Both the position numbers and the translations under genes were made by a program. Shown piece by piece: positions 9,683 to 17,307 of a DNA stretch of 64,000 nt. The notes below the pieces were generated by a model. It was not told the DNA's origin. It did not search any database and saw nothing but the letters and a program-made list of their open reading frames with translations. The DNA is taken from assembly GCF_003667275.1 (NCBI RefSeq), contig NZ_RCNV01000003.1, positions 1 to 64,000 of the forward strand, read 5' to 3'. Position 1 is the first letter of the stretch; the number at the start of each line of letters is the position of its first letter. The stretch comes from Mesonia aquimarina (lineage in GTDB: Bacteria > Bacteroidota > Bacteroidia > Flavobacteriales > Flavobacteriaceae).

Positions 9683-9702
9683 CGTTCTTTTTAAGCATAA
9701 AA

Positions 9703-9773
9703 AAGCTCGAAAAGAAAAGAAATCCGTTACGGTCATTACATCATGTGCAATCATTCTTTTTCTCCTCGAGCTT
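9703..9773 (-). ncRNA. Candidate structured RNA or elaborate terminator
   Basis: AAGCTCGA (9703-9710) is an exact inverted partner of TCGAGCTT (9766-9773), and the arms extend inward imperfectly through AAAGAAAAGAA against TTCTTTTTCT. Two small hairpins sit inside, TTGCA/TGTAA and CCG/CGG. On the minus strand the closing arm runs into TTTTTT, so it can end transcripts of the DUF2853 gene. It is larger and more branched than a usual terminator. I know of no matching RNA family. Confidence 0.45.
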
Positions 9774-9801
9774 GAGCGGTTGCCCCTTGGGTTTCAAAAA
9801 A

Positions 9802-10140
9802 CTATTTAAACAACTGCTCCTTATTGTAGTGTTTAGTTAATAAATAGTACACTACGACTCTATATTTATTTCGATTAGATTTTCCATATTTTTCCAAAAC
9901 TTGATTAATTGCTCGGTTTAATTCATCGGAATCTTCTAAGCCTAATTTTCCTACTAAGAAGTTTTTACGAATTGTTTTCCATTCTTCTTTATCTGAAGAG
10001 GAAACTAAGGAAGCATCTCTGTTATGAATTGAAGGCCCCATACTTTCTGCTATTTTTCGAAGCAAATCGATATCGGGATTATCTTCCATATCTTTTACAT
10101 CGGCAATATATTTTCCTACTAATTCGTCTAATGTACTCAT
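9802..10140 (-). CDS. DUF2853 family protein
   Basis: The 112-residue soluble helical protein carries the family signature: GPSIHNRDASLVSSSDKEE, then NFLVGKLGLED, then YGKSNRNKYRVVVYYLL at the C-terminal end. The family is widespread in bacteria and has no assigned function. Length is normal for the family. The gene is preceded by 117 bp of non-coding sequence after the menD stop and followed by the branched hairpin. No signal peptide or membrane segment is present, so it is probably cytoplasmic. Confidence 0.85.
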   Translation of the reverse strand: MSTLDELVGKYIADVKDMEDNPDIDLLRKIAESMGPSIHNRDASLVSSSDKEEWKTIRKNFLVGKLGLEDSDELNRAINQVLEKYGKSNRNKYRVVVYYLLTKHYNKEQLFK

Positions 10141-10257
10141 AATAAAATTTTATTCGGTTAATTAATTTACTCCTAAGTTAACTGAATAAATACTGATAAA
10201 ATGTTAGGAATTAGTGAAATAACAAAAGTTTAAGGAAGATTCTTAAATATTTTAAAA

Positions 10258-11997
10258 TTATTCCTTATTCAAAATATAGCGGAAGTAATTTTTTAAATAC
10301 CTATCGTTTTCTTCCCGTGGCGTAAAAATTTCCAAAATTTTTGGTCGCTCGCTTTCAGTATAAAATTCTTCCAAATTCGTTTTTAAACTTTCTTCATTTT
10401 CCGCAGTTTGATATTCAAAATTATACATAGCTGCTAAATGTTTTGCGTTGAGCTGATGAACGGTTTCAAAATATTGACTGAAATATTGCGCATCTTTTGC
10501 TCCCGGAAGAATTCTAAAAATTCCGCCACCTTGATTATTAATAATGATAATTCTAAATGATTTCGGAATATAATTATTCCACAACGCGTTGCTATCGTAA
10601 AAGAAACTCAAATCGCCGGTAATTAAAGTCGTCGGCAAATTAGCTTTTACTGAAGCACCAACTGCGGTTGAAGAACTCCCATCGATTCCACTTGTGCCGC
10701 GGTTACAATAAACCTCTAAAGAGGGATGCAATCTAAATAATTGCGCATACCGCACAATGCTGCTATTCGACAAATGCAAAACTTGCTTTTCGGGCATTTT
10801 GGCTAAAATATGAAGAAAAGCTTTTAAATCGCAAAACGGAATTTCTTCCATATATTTTTCATGATGAATATCGCGTTGCGCATTCACTTCCAGCCATTTT
10901 TCTTGATAATCACTTTTCGATGCTTTTATTAACGTGGAAAACTTGCTAAAAAATTCATTCGCATTTACATCAAAATGTTTATTCAAACAGAAAAACGTAT
11001 TTAATGCTTTTTTAGAATCGACGTGCCAATGGTGTTTTGGTTGATAATTTCGTAAAAATGCTTTTATTTTTTTTGAAATAATCATTCCGCCAAACGTTAA
11101 TAAAATATCGGGTTGCAAATTTTGAAACTCCTCTTCCCTATTTTCAGAATTTTCTATCGGCGCGATTATTTTATCGATTCGGGTTATAAATTTTTCGTGA
11201 TGTAAATTTGAAGTCGTTTCCGTCATCACCAAAACCGAAGGATCTTCCGCTAAAAAATCTAAATACTTTTGTTCTACAGAACTTGGTTTATTTACACCGA
11301 CGAGCACTAATTTTCTTTTCGCGTTATTCCAAATTTCAGCATAGAATTGTATAGCTTTTTCCGTAGTAGTTTTTGCTTCTCGAATCGGTTCTATTTGTAG
11401 CGGAGAAACAGTCGGCTTTTCTATTAAATTATACAAAGGCTCGTAAAAAGGAGCATTTATATGAACCGGTCCATTTTGCTCAATCGCGGTATTTAAAGCT
11501 AAATTTATTTCACGTTCGTTATGTTTTTGCGCTTCAAATTGTTTCTGCTTTAATTTTTCATCTAGCGGAAATGCATCTAGCACCAATTCTGAATATAAAT
11601 TTGCGGAATATAAAATATGATTCTCAAACACATTTTTCTGTCGAATTGTTTGACCATCGCCAATATCAATACGCTCTACCGGTCGATCTGCCGAAATAAC
11701 CACTAACGGAATATCGCTATAAAAAGCTTCTGAGATTGCCGGGTAATAATTCAACAATGCGCTTCCTGAAGTACAACAAAGTGCCACCGGTTTTTGCAAT
11801 TGTTGCGCCAATCCTAACGCAAAAAAAGCTGCTGAACGCTCGTCTACAATGCTATAAGCTTCAATTTCAGGATGATTTGAAAAACTAATCGTTAAGGGAG
11901 CATTTCGAGAACCGGGAGAAATTACTACATGATTAATTTCTTTTGCTAAACATAATAAAGTGATACTTTGCGCAAGCGGAATGCTGGAATATTGCAT
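10258..11997 (-). CDS. menD: 2-succinyl-5-enolpyruvyl-6-hydroxy-3-cyclohexene-1-carboxylate synthase
   Basis: This ThDP-dependent enzyme joins isochorismate and 2-oxoglutarate in menaquinone synthesis. The 579 residues are the usual length. The N-terminal part has VVISPGSRNAPL and VDERSAAFFALG, whose Glu activates the cofactor. The C-terminal ThDP domain shows NRGTSGIDGSSSTAVGA and a GDLSFFYDSNALWNN diphosphate/Mg motif. It lies downstream of the isochorismate synthase and thioesterase genes on the same strand. A 291-bp gap with a palindromic repeat and its own TATTTTTG element separate them, so menD is probably transcribed on its own. Confidence 0.97.
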   Translation of the reverse strand: MQYSSIPLAQSITLLCLAKEINHVVISPGSRNAPLTISFSNHPEIEAYSIVDERSAAFFALGLAQQLQKPVALCCTSGSALLNYYPAISEAFYSDIPLVVISADRPVERIDIGDGQTIRQKNVFENHILYSANLYSELVLDAFPLDEKLKQKQFEAQKHNEREINLALNTAIEQNGPVHINAPFYEPLYNLIEKPTVSPLQIEPIREAKTTTEKAIQFYAEIWNNAKRKLVLVGVNKPSSVEQKYLDFLAEDPSVLVMTETTSNLHHEKFITRIDKIIAPIENSENREEEFQNLQPDILLTFGGMIISKKIKAFLRNYQPKHHWHVDSKKALNTFFCLNKHFDVNANEFFSKFSTLIKASKSDYQEKWLEVNAQRDIHHEKYMEEIPFCDLKAFLHILAKMPEKQVLHLSNSSIVRYAQLFRLHPSLEVYCNRGTSGIDGSSSTAVGASVKANLPTTLITGDLSFFYDSNALWNNYIPKSFRIIIINNQGGGIFRILPGAKDAQYFSQYFETVHQLNAKHLAAMYNFEYQTAENEESLKTNLEEFYTESERPKILEIFTPREENDRYLKNYFRYILNKE

Positions 11998-12020
11998 AAA
12001 AACTGTTGAATTTTATCTCA

Positions 12021-12028
12021 CAAAAATA
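12021..12028 (-). promoter_or_regulatory. Bacteroidota -7 element for menD
   Basis: TATTTTTG on the minus strand matches TAnnTTTG and lies 23 bp before the menD ATG. No clear -33 TTG was found. Confidence 0.55.
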
Positions 12029-12114
12029 CGGTTAAAAACTTAATTTGTCGATGTGCTGATTTGGTGATTTGAAAAAATTGAATTGAATATCCATAATTAT
12101 TTGTAATGGCTGCC

Positions 12115-12200
12115 GTCACCCTGAACTTGATTCAGTGGTCGCATCAGTAAGTTTTTTAATTTTGCTTAAAGATGAGATGCTGAATCAAGTTCAGCATGAC
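12115..12200. repeat. Palindromic intergenic repeat, 21-bp arms
   Basis: The left arm (12115-12135) and right arm (12180-12200) are inverted copies differing at two positions; the shared core is CTGAACTTGATTCAG and the ends read GTCA and TGAC. A related, more diverged copy is the core of the element at 59857-59990. It lies between menF and menD. Confidence 0.85.
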
Positions 12201-12288
12201 ATTTTCACAACAAGCATATGAAAATTTAAGTGTTGGCTAACAAGTAAAGTTCACTTTTTATCTCATTAACTCTTTACCTCTCAAAAAG

Positions 12289-13407
12289 CTAAAGTACTTT
12301 TTGCATCGTTTCCGCTTTTTTTACAGTTTCTTCCCATTCTGCCGTTGGCTTAGAACTTGCTGTAATTCCGCCACCAACATAAACAATTACTTTTTTCTCT
12401 AAGATTTGCATACATCGTAAATTCACATATAAATTAGTTTGATTTTGCACTAAATTATACGCTGAATTTTCTACGTTTCTGCGTCTCGGATTTCTGGTTT
12501 TTTCAACTTTTTTATTTAATTCGCCTAAATAACCGGTATAAAAACTTCGGTCATAATTTTCTTCGGCTTTTATAAAGTTTTTTGCATCCTCTTTTGGCAA
12601 ACCGCAAACCGCCGGTGTTGGATGTAATTTTCGAACAATTTCTCCTAAAAATTCTTGCTGAAAAATTCCACTAATCGATGTTTTTAAATGCAGCACATTT
12701 CCGGCTTGATGCGTTTGCACCTCGCCGATAATTAATTTTTCAATTCCGTTAACCGATTCTAAGTCTGCTTGAATAGATTCGGTTACCAAAGCTTGTTCTT
12801 CTTTTTCTTTCTCGCCCCATTCAACATTCAAACTTCCTTCAAAAGCTTTTGTTCCAGCCAACGCCATGGTTTGAAATCGATTTTGTTCGGTTTTTAATAA
12901 AGTTTCAGGTGTTGCGCCCAACCACAAACCAACGCTAGGATGATACCATACATACACAAAAGCTGTCGGGTATTTTTTTAATAAACGTTTAAAATAATTG
13001 ATTGAATTGGTTGCCGTTATAATTTGTTCAGCTCTGGAAAGTACCACTTTTTTTAGGTCTGTATTTTTGATTTTTTCAATTCCTTTGCTGACTAATTTTT
13101 CGTGAAACGTTTTCTCCTGTAGAGTTGATTGAAATAATTTTGTCTCAGTATTTTCTTCAACTTCGATTTCTGAGCTTTCAGTTGAAATAATTTCCGCGGA
13201 AGCGCTATCAAAAAAAACTGTTTTCTTAGAAGAATCGAACGGTGAAAAAATAAATCCTTTTTGTTTGAAATCATCTAAAAACTCTAAAACTGAATTTTCT
13301 TGTAACTGCGCCAAAACTTCAATTTGATTAGGATGACGATACGCCACAAACGGAAGTTTTTCTTGAAGCTGAGCTTGTATTTTTTCGAAAAAATCTAGGC
13401 TATTCAT
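12289..13407 (-). CDS. menF: Isochorismate synthase (chorismate-binding family)
   Basis: The 372-residue enzyme isomerises chorismate to isochorismate, the first step toward menaquinone. The C-terminal chorismate-binding domain is plain: KKVVLSRAEQI, FVYVWYHPSVGLWLGATPE, HPTPAVCGLPKEDA, YDRSFYTGYLGEL and the closing YVGGGITASSKPTAEWEET. The N-terminal part is short and variable, as is usual. The ATG directly abuts the TAG of the upstream thioesterase gene, so the two are co-transcribed. Entry into siderophore synthesis (EntC) is an alternative, but menD next door favours menaquinone. Confidence 0.93.
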   Translation of the reverse strand: MNSLDFFEKIQAQLQEKLPFVAYRHPNQIEVLAQLQENSVLEFLDDFKQKGFIFSPFDSSKKTVFFDSASAEIISTESSEIEVEENTETKLFQSTLQEKTFHEKLVSKGIEKIKNTDLKKVVLSRAEQIITATNSINYFKRLLKKYPTAFVYVWYHPSVGLWLGATPETLLKTEQNRFQTMALAGTKAFEGSLNVEWGEKEKEEQALVTESIQADLESVNGIEKLIIGEVQTHQAGNVLHLKTSISGIFQQEFLGEIVRKLHPTPAVCGLPKEDAKNFIKAEENYDRSFYTGYLGELNKKVEKTRNPRRRNVENSAYNLVQNQTNLYVNLRCMQILEKKVIVYVGGGITASSKPTAEWEETVKKAETMQKVL

Positions 13408-13833
13408 CTATTTATTTTTAGGAAGTGCGATGGTGGTTAATTTTACAGCAGAAATTAAATTCTCGTGGATATCACGAATTTTAATATCCCAAACTTGTGT
13501 AGTTTTTCCTTTGTGCAAAAATTCTGCTTTTGCAAAAACTTCTCCGCTAGCAATACTTTTTACATGATTGGCAGAAATTTCAATTCCGCGGATGTAAAAA
13601 TGCTCGCCATCTAAAAAAATAAAACTTGCTGCGCTGCCTACGCTTTCTGCCAAAGCGACCATCGCGCCGCCATGTAAAACGCCATCGGGTTGATGAACTT
13701 TTGGTGTAACCGGCATTTTTGCGATTAAAAAATCATCGCCAACATCTATAAATTCAATTTCGAGGGTTTCCATCATCGTGTTTTTACACATCTTGGCACA
13801 ACCCGCTAAAATTTCTTCTTTGGTATATTTCAT
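13408..13833 (-). CDS. PaaI-type hotdog thioesterase, probable DHNA-CoA thioesterase
   Basis: The 141-residue single hotdog domain has the helix motif HGGAMVALAESVGSAA and the downstream strand GIEISANHVKSI. It belongs to the PaaI/YdiI group of acyl-CoA thioesterases. Menaquinone synthesis needs hydrolysis of 1,4-dihydroxy-2-naphthoyl-CoA, and this gene sits immediately upstream of menF with stop and start touching and menD nearby. The assignment to that step is inferred from context; substrate cannot be read from sequence. It is divergent from the serine hydrolase gene. Confidence 0.85.
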   Translation of the reverse strand: MKYTKEEILAGCAKMCKNTMMETLEIEFIDVGDDFLIAKMPVTPKVHQPDGVLHGGAMVALAESVGSAASFIFLDGEHFYIRGIEISANHVKSIASGEVFAKAEFLHKGKTTQVWDIKIRDIHENLISAVKLTTIALPKNK

Positions 13834-13907
13834 AACATTTTATTTCCTTTTTTAGCCACAAGATTTTACCTTCGTTGGCAATTGTAAAAATACAAAAACC
13901 GAACTAT

Positions 13908-14558
13908 ATGGCTTCCGTAGAAAAGCAAGTTTCTTACACGACCACAAATTCTTATTCCACCAGAAATGAGCTCACCGAAAACACCAAAAATGTTTGGATT
14001 TGCTGCCACGGATTGGGTTATTTAAGTCGGTATTTTATTCATTATTTTGCCCAACTTGATAAAGAAGAAAATTACATAATTGCTCCACAAGCACCGGCAA
14101 AATATTACCAAAAATCAGATTTTAAACACGTAGGTGCTAGTTGGTTAACAAAAGAAGACACGCAACAGGAAACCAAGAATGTGCTGACTTATTTAGATGC
14201 GGTTTTAGCTGCTGAAAAAATTGGCGATGATAAACGGATTATTTTGTTAGGCTATTCACAAGGTGTTTCTGTAGCAATGCGTTGGATGGCTTCTAGAAAA
14301 TTAAATATTGATACGCTAGTTATCCATTCCGGTGGAATTCCGAAAGAACTAGTTGCTGAAGATTTTTCATTTGTAAATAAAACACAAGTAAAATTAATCT
14401 ACGGAACCAATGATGAATACCTTAACGAAGAACGAATTAAACAAGAAACCGCTAGAGCGGTAGAATTATTCGGAAAAGAACGCCTTGAAATTATTCCATT
14501 TGAAGGAAAACACGAAGTAAGCCGAGAATTGATTAAGAAAATAGCTTTTAGCTTTTAG
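13908..14558 (+). CDS. Alpha/beta-hydrolase, phospholipase/carboxylesterase family
   Basis: The 216-residue serine hydrolase has the nucleophile elbow GYSQG, a catalytic Asp in YGTNDEYL and His in GKHEVS near the C-terminus. WICCHGLGYLSRYF supplies the oxyanion region. Substrate is unknown; it does not look like MenH despite the menaquinone neighbours. I start it at the ATG at 13908; an in-frame TTG at 13875 adds 11 unconvincing residues and lies in the promoter region. The last codons and the stop lie inside a heptanucleotide repeat, giving the C-terminus IAFSF. Confidence 0.85.
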   Translation: MASVEKQVSYTTTNSYSTRNELTENTKNVWICCHGLGYLSRYFIHYFAQLDKEENYIIAPQAPAKYYQKSDFKHVGASWLTKEDTQQETKNVLTYLDAVLAAEKIGDDKRIILLGYSQGVSVAMRWMASRKLNIDTLVIHSGGIPKELVAEDFSFVNKTQVKLIYGTNDEYLNEERIKQETARAVELFGKERLEIIPFEGKHEVSRELIKKIAFSF

Positions 14559-14601
14559 CTTTTAGCTTTTAGCTTTTAGCTTTTAGCTTTTAGCTTTTAG
14601 C
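14542..14601. repeat. Heptanucleotide TAGCTTT tandem array
   Basis: Eight perfect TAGCTTT units (14542-14597) plus a partial TAGC begin inside the last codons of the hydrolase gene and extend past its stop. The TAG stop is itself part of the array, so gain or loss of units leaves the protein unchanged. Confidence 0.95.
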
Positions 14602-14745
14602 AAAAATGAAGAAATTGTCTTGGAAGAAAAATTAAATACTGGAAACTTATTAACTTTTTCATTCTTTCACTTCTTCACTCTTTCTCTTTTTAAATTATTA
14701 GCTTTTCAACTCATTTTCAAATTAACACATTTTCAAATCGTCAAA
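14602..14745. other. Low-complexity intergenic between convergent genes
   Basis: The stretch contains pyrimidine-rich text (TTCTTTCACTTCTTCACTC) and imperfect tandem copies of CATTTTCAAATTA near 14712-14745. No gene or strong terminator is evident. Confidence 0.5.
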
Positions 14746-15519
14746 TTATCTTTTCTTCGCTTCTTCCCAGAAAACATCCATTTCTTCTAGCGTCATGTCA
14801 CTAAGTGGTTTTTGCTTTTCTTTTGCTTTTTGTTCTAAATACTGAAAACGTGAAATGAATTTTTTATTGGTGCGTTCCAAAGCATTTTCTGGATTTACAC
14901 CTAAAAAACGCGCGTAATTAATCATGGAAAAAAGTACGTCGCCAAATTCGGCTTCTATTTTTTCTTGGTTTTGTTCGTTTATTTCTTGCTGTAACTCATC
15001 GAGTTCTTCTTTTACTTTCTCAAAAACTTGCTGTGGTTCTTCCCAATCGAAACCAACGCCGGCAACTTTATCTTGAATTCTGCTGGATTTTACCAAAGCT
15101 GGTAACGAACGCGGAACGCCTTCTAAGACACTTTTTTTGCCTTCTTTCAATTTTAAATTTTCCCAATTCTTTTTTACATCTTCTTCATTTTCAACTTTTA
15201 CATCGCCGTAAATATGCGGATGGCGATCGATAAGTTTATCGCAAATGGAATTGGCTACATCGGCAATATCGAAGGCTTTTTTTTCGCTTCCGATTTTTGA
15301 ATAAAAAACAAGGTGTAATAAAACATCGCCGAGTTCTTTTTTTACTTCTTCTAAATCGTTGTCGAGAATTGCATCGCCGAGTTCGTAGGTTTCTTCGATG
15401 GTTAAATAACGAAGCGTTTCCATGGTTTGTTTACGATCCCATGGGCATTGTTCGCGGAGTTCGTCCATTATAGTGAGTAATCTATCGAAGGCTTTTAATT
15501 GTTCTTGACGTGGATTCAT
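14746..15519 (-). CDS. mazG: Nucleoside triphosphate pyrophosphohydrolase
   Basis: The 257-residue protein has two MazG domains and hydrolyses NTPs to NMP and pyrophosphate, a housekeeping and stress-related clean-up activity. Domain 1 has LREQCPWDRKQTMETLR, the metal-binding EETYELGDAI and EVKKELGDVLLHLVFY. Domain 2 has GFDWEEPQQVFEKVKEELDE and EAEFGDVLFSMINYARF. Length is typical of the two-domain type. It is the last gene of a minus-strand series but lies 264 bp after the DUF5606 stop, with a terminator and a dispersed repeat between, so it is probably transcribed separately. Confidence 0.95.
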   Translation of the reverse strand: MNPRQEQLKAFDRLLTIMDELREQCPWDRKQTMETLRYLTIEETYELGDAILDNDLEEVKKELGDVLLHLVFYSKIGSEKKAFDIADVANSICDKLIDRHPHIYGDVKVENEEDVKKNWENLKLKEGKKSVLEGVPRSLPALVKSSRIQDKVAGVGFDWEEPQQVFEKVKEELDELQQEINEQNQEKIEAEFGDVLFSMINYARFLGVNPENALERTNKKFISRFQYLEQKAKEKQKPLSDMTLEEMDVFWEEAKKR

Positions 15520-15630
15520 TACAGCTAATTTTAAGAGCTAAAAATACAATTTTTTTATGGGCTAAAAGTTTTGATAAAAAGGAGTTGAAAGTTGGAAGTT
15601 GGAAAACTAAAAATTTATTAGAAGATTCTA

Positions 15631-15729
15631 GCGTTAGGGATTGAGCGCGTGTTTGAGCTCTTTTAAAATTTTTGCCTTAGCAAGAATTTTAAAAAGCGAG
15701 TAGCGAAAGCCCGACCCTTGTGGTAACGC
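15631..15729. repeat. Dispersed structured repeat, copy 1
   Basis: The element begins GCGTTAGGGATTG and ends AGCCCGACCCTTGTGGTAACGC, with GCGTTA/TAACGC as terminal inverted ends. Inside is a long hairpin, CTCTTTTAAAATTTTTGC against GCAAGAATTTTAAAAAGCGAG. Copy 2 at 30416-30499 has the same outer layout with a different inner hairpin and compensatory terminal bases. Confidence 0.75.
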
Positions 15730-15731
15730 AC

Positions 15732-15759
15732 AAAAAAGCCCTGTAAAATTACAAGGCTT
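15732..15759 (-). terminator. Terminator of the DUF5606 gene
   Basis: On the minus strand AAGCCTTGTAA pairs with TTACAGGGCTT, followed by a T run. It begins about 25 bp after the DUF5606 stop. Confidence 0.8.
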
Positions 15760-15783
15760 GATTTATGTGAAAATTATAAGCTT

Positions 15784-16215
15784 TTATTCTTCTTCTGAAG
15801 AGCTTTCTACTTTTTCTTCTTCTTTTGGTGCAGAAAAATCTGTTTTTCCGGCTTTTGCCAAAATGTTATACCATTGAAAAACTTTTTTAATATCGCTAGC
15901 GTAAACGCGATCTTCGTCATATTCTGGCAATACTTCAGAAAAGTACTCTTCTAATTTATTTTTAGATTCTTTGTGGCTGATCGCTTCTTTGCCATCTTCT
16001 TTTTCTGAAATATTCTGAAAAACTTCGCGTAACGGAACTTCTTCGGTATAGGTGTACATTGCAATTTCGCTTAACATACTTACATTATGACGAACATTGA
16101 CAGAGATTTTCTTTCCGTCTGCTAAAGATTCTGCTACAAAACCACCACGGGTTTGTGCTTTTAACTCATATAAACCTGGTTTGCCAGAAATGGCTAATAT
16201 TTTTTCTAAACTCAT
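15784..16215 (-). CDS. DUF5606 family protein
   Basis: The 143-residue protein matches a family found in Bacteroidota next to def and ruvX: MSLEKILAISGKPGLYELKA at the start, then VNVRHNVSMLSEIAMYTYTE, and YASDIKKVFQWYNILAKAG near the end. The C-terminal 20 residues are acidic, rich in Glu and Ser. Function is unknown and no membrane segment is present. It follows def by 54 bp on the same strand, suggesting co-transcription, and ends in a hairpin terminator. Confidence 0.88.
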   Translation of the reverse strand: MSLEKILAISGKPGLYELKAQTRGGFVAESLADGKKISVNVRHNVSMLSEIAMYTYTEEVPLREVFQNISEKEDGKEAISHKESKNKLEEYFSEVLPEYDEDRVYASDIKKVFQWYNILAKAGKTDFSAPKEEEKVESSSEEE

Positions 16216-16269
16216 TTTTTCTTTTTTTAGGATCGCAAATATCTAATCTCTTGGTTTATTTACAAAAGA

Positions 16270-16860
16270 TTAACGGGTTTTTTTAGCTTTTGGGAAACGC
16301 ATTCTATAGTCTATGCGAATTTCGCCTTTAGCTATTTTCTGTAATTTACTTTTTATTAATCGTTTTTTAAGGGTAGAAAGTTTATCGGTAAATAAAATTC
16401 CTTCTATGTGATCGTATTCATGCTGAATTACACGAGCTGCGAGTCCGTCGTAAGTTTCTGTTTTTTTATTGAAATCTTCATCAACATATTCGATAGTAAT
16501 TTCGGGTTTTCTAAAAACGTCCTCTCTTACATCCGGAATACTTAAACAACCTTCATTAAATGCCCATTCGTCTCCTTTTTCCTCAATAATTTGTGGATTT
16601 ATAAAGGCTTTTTTCAAACTTTTTAGTTGTTTGCGCTCTTCATCGGTTAAGTCTTCATCTTCAGCAAAGGGAGAAGCATCAACTAAAAATAAACGAATAG
16701 ATCTGCCAATTTGCGGCGCAGCTAAACCAACACCATGAGCATTATACATGGTTTCCCACATATTATCTATTAATTCTTGAAGTTTCGGAAAATCTTCAGG
16801 AATGTCTTTTGCTTTTTTCTTTAAAACAGGATCGCCGTAAGCGACTATAGGTAAAATCAT
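16270..16860 (-). CDS. def: Peptide deformylase
   Basis: The 196-residue metalloenzyme removes the formyl group from nascent N-terminal Met. All three motifs are present: GVGLAAPQIG (43-52), EGCLS (103-107) with the metal-binding Cys, and HEYDH (147-151) with the two metal-binding His and catalytic Glu. An acidic insertion (FAEDEDLTDEERKQ, about 65-78) lies between motifs, as in other Bacteroidota enzymes. Upstream is a small four-helix-bundle gene separating it from ruvX. Confidence 0.97.
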   Translation of the reverse strand: MILPIVAYGDPVLKKKAKDIPEDFPKLQELIDNMWETMYNAHGVGLAAPQIGRSIRLFLVDASPFAEDEDLTDEERKQLKSLKKAFINPQIIEEKGDEWAFNEGCLSIPDVREDVFRKPEITIEYVDEDFNKKTETYDGLAARVIQHEYDHIEGILFTDKLSTLKKRLIKSKLQKIAKGEIRIDYRMRFPKAKKTR

Positions 16861-16867
16861 TTTAACT

Positions 16868-16888
16868 TTTAAGGTTTAAGGTTTAAGG
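16868..16888. repeat. Heptanucleotide TTTAAGG x3
   Basis: Three exact TTTAAGG units lie 8 bp upstream of the def ATG, between def and the four-helix-bundle gene. Confidence 0.8.
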
Positions 16889-16926
16889 TTTACTGTATAA
16901 TTTATATCTAGTAAATTTTATTTTAA

Positions 16927-17283
16927 TTAACGTTTAACTGTTTTCTGAGCTGTTTTTCTTGATGCTATAAAAATTGATGTGAGTTCTTTAGCTTCATTTA
17001 AAATATTCTCACAATTTATTATCAAATTTTCATCTTTTGCAAATTCTATCCAAAAAATACACTCATCTGCTTCTTCTATAACAATACTAAGTTTTGAAAT
17101 AAAACCTTTTTTAGTTTGAGCAAGAGACGCAGCTCTGTAATTTGCCGCTACAGATGTGCAACATCTAATGAGCTGTTTTTTTATATGAAATCCCAAATCA
17201 GTATTGGGGAAATCTATAGACAATTTCACACATTGATGAGCAAATTTTTTATTTCTCGTTTTTAAATCATTTTTCAAACTCAA
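16927..17283 (-). CDS. Four-helix-bundle protein (S23/IVP-like)
   Basis: The 118-residue protein fits the family often annotated as 23S rRNA-intervening-sequence or four-helix-bundle protein: FPNTDLGFHIKKQLIRCCTSVAANYRAASLAQTKKGFISKLSIVIEEADECIFWIEF. It is all-helical and soluble; function is unknown. In flavobacteria these genes are scattered singly between unrelated genes. Here it sits between def and ruvX, genes that usually lie close together, flanked by a TTTAAGG repeat on one side and an AT-rich spacer on the other. That suggests a later insertion. Confidence 0.85.
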   Translation of the reverse strand: MSLKNDLKTRNKKFAHQCVKLSIDFPNTDLGFHIKKQLIRCCTSVAANYRAASLAQTKKGFISKLSIVIEEADECIFWIEFAKDENLIINCENILNEAKELTSIFIASRKTAQKTVKR

Positions 17284-17307
17284 TAATCCTTACTCATTAA
17301 ACATTAA

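Noticed and set aside
13875-13907. TTG start for the serine hydrolase
   Set aside because: The 11 extra residues have no family support, and the codon sits in a promoter-like TACCTTCG context; ATG at 13908 is better.
13408-14558. Serine hydrolase as MenH completing a men operon
   Set aside because: It is on the other strand and has the phospholipase/carboxylesterase pattern rather than MenH features.
14542-14601. Heptamer array as a phase-variation switch
   Set aside because: The stop codon is part of the array, so changes in copy number do not change the protein.
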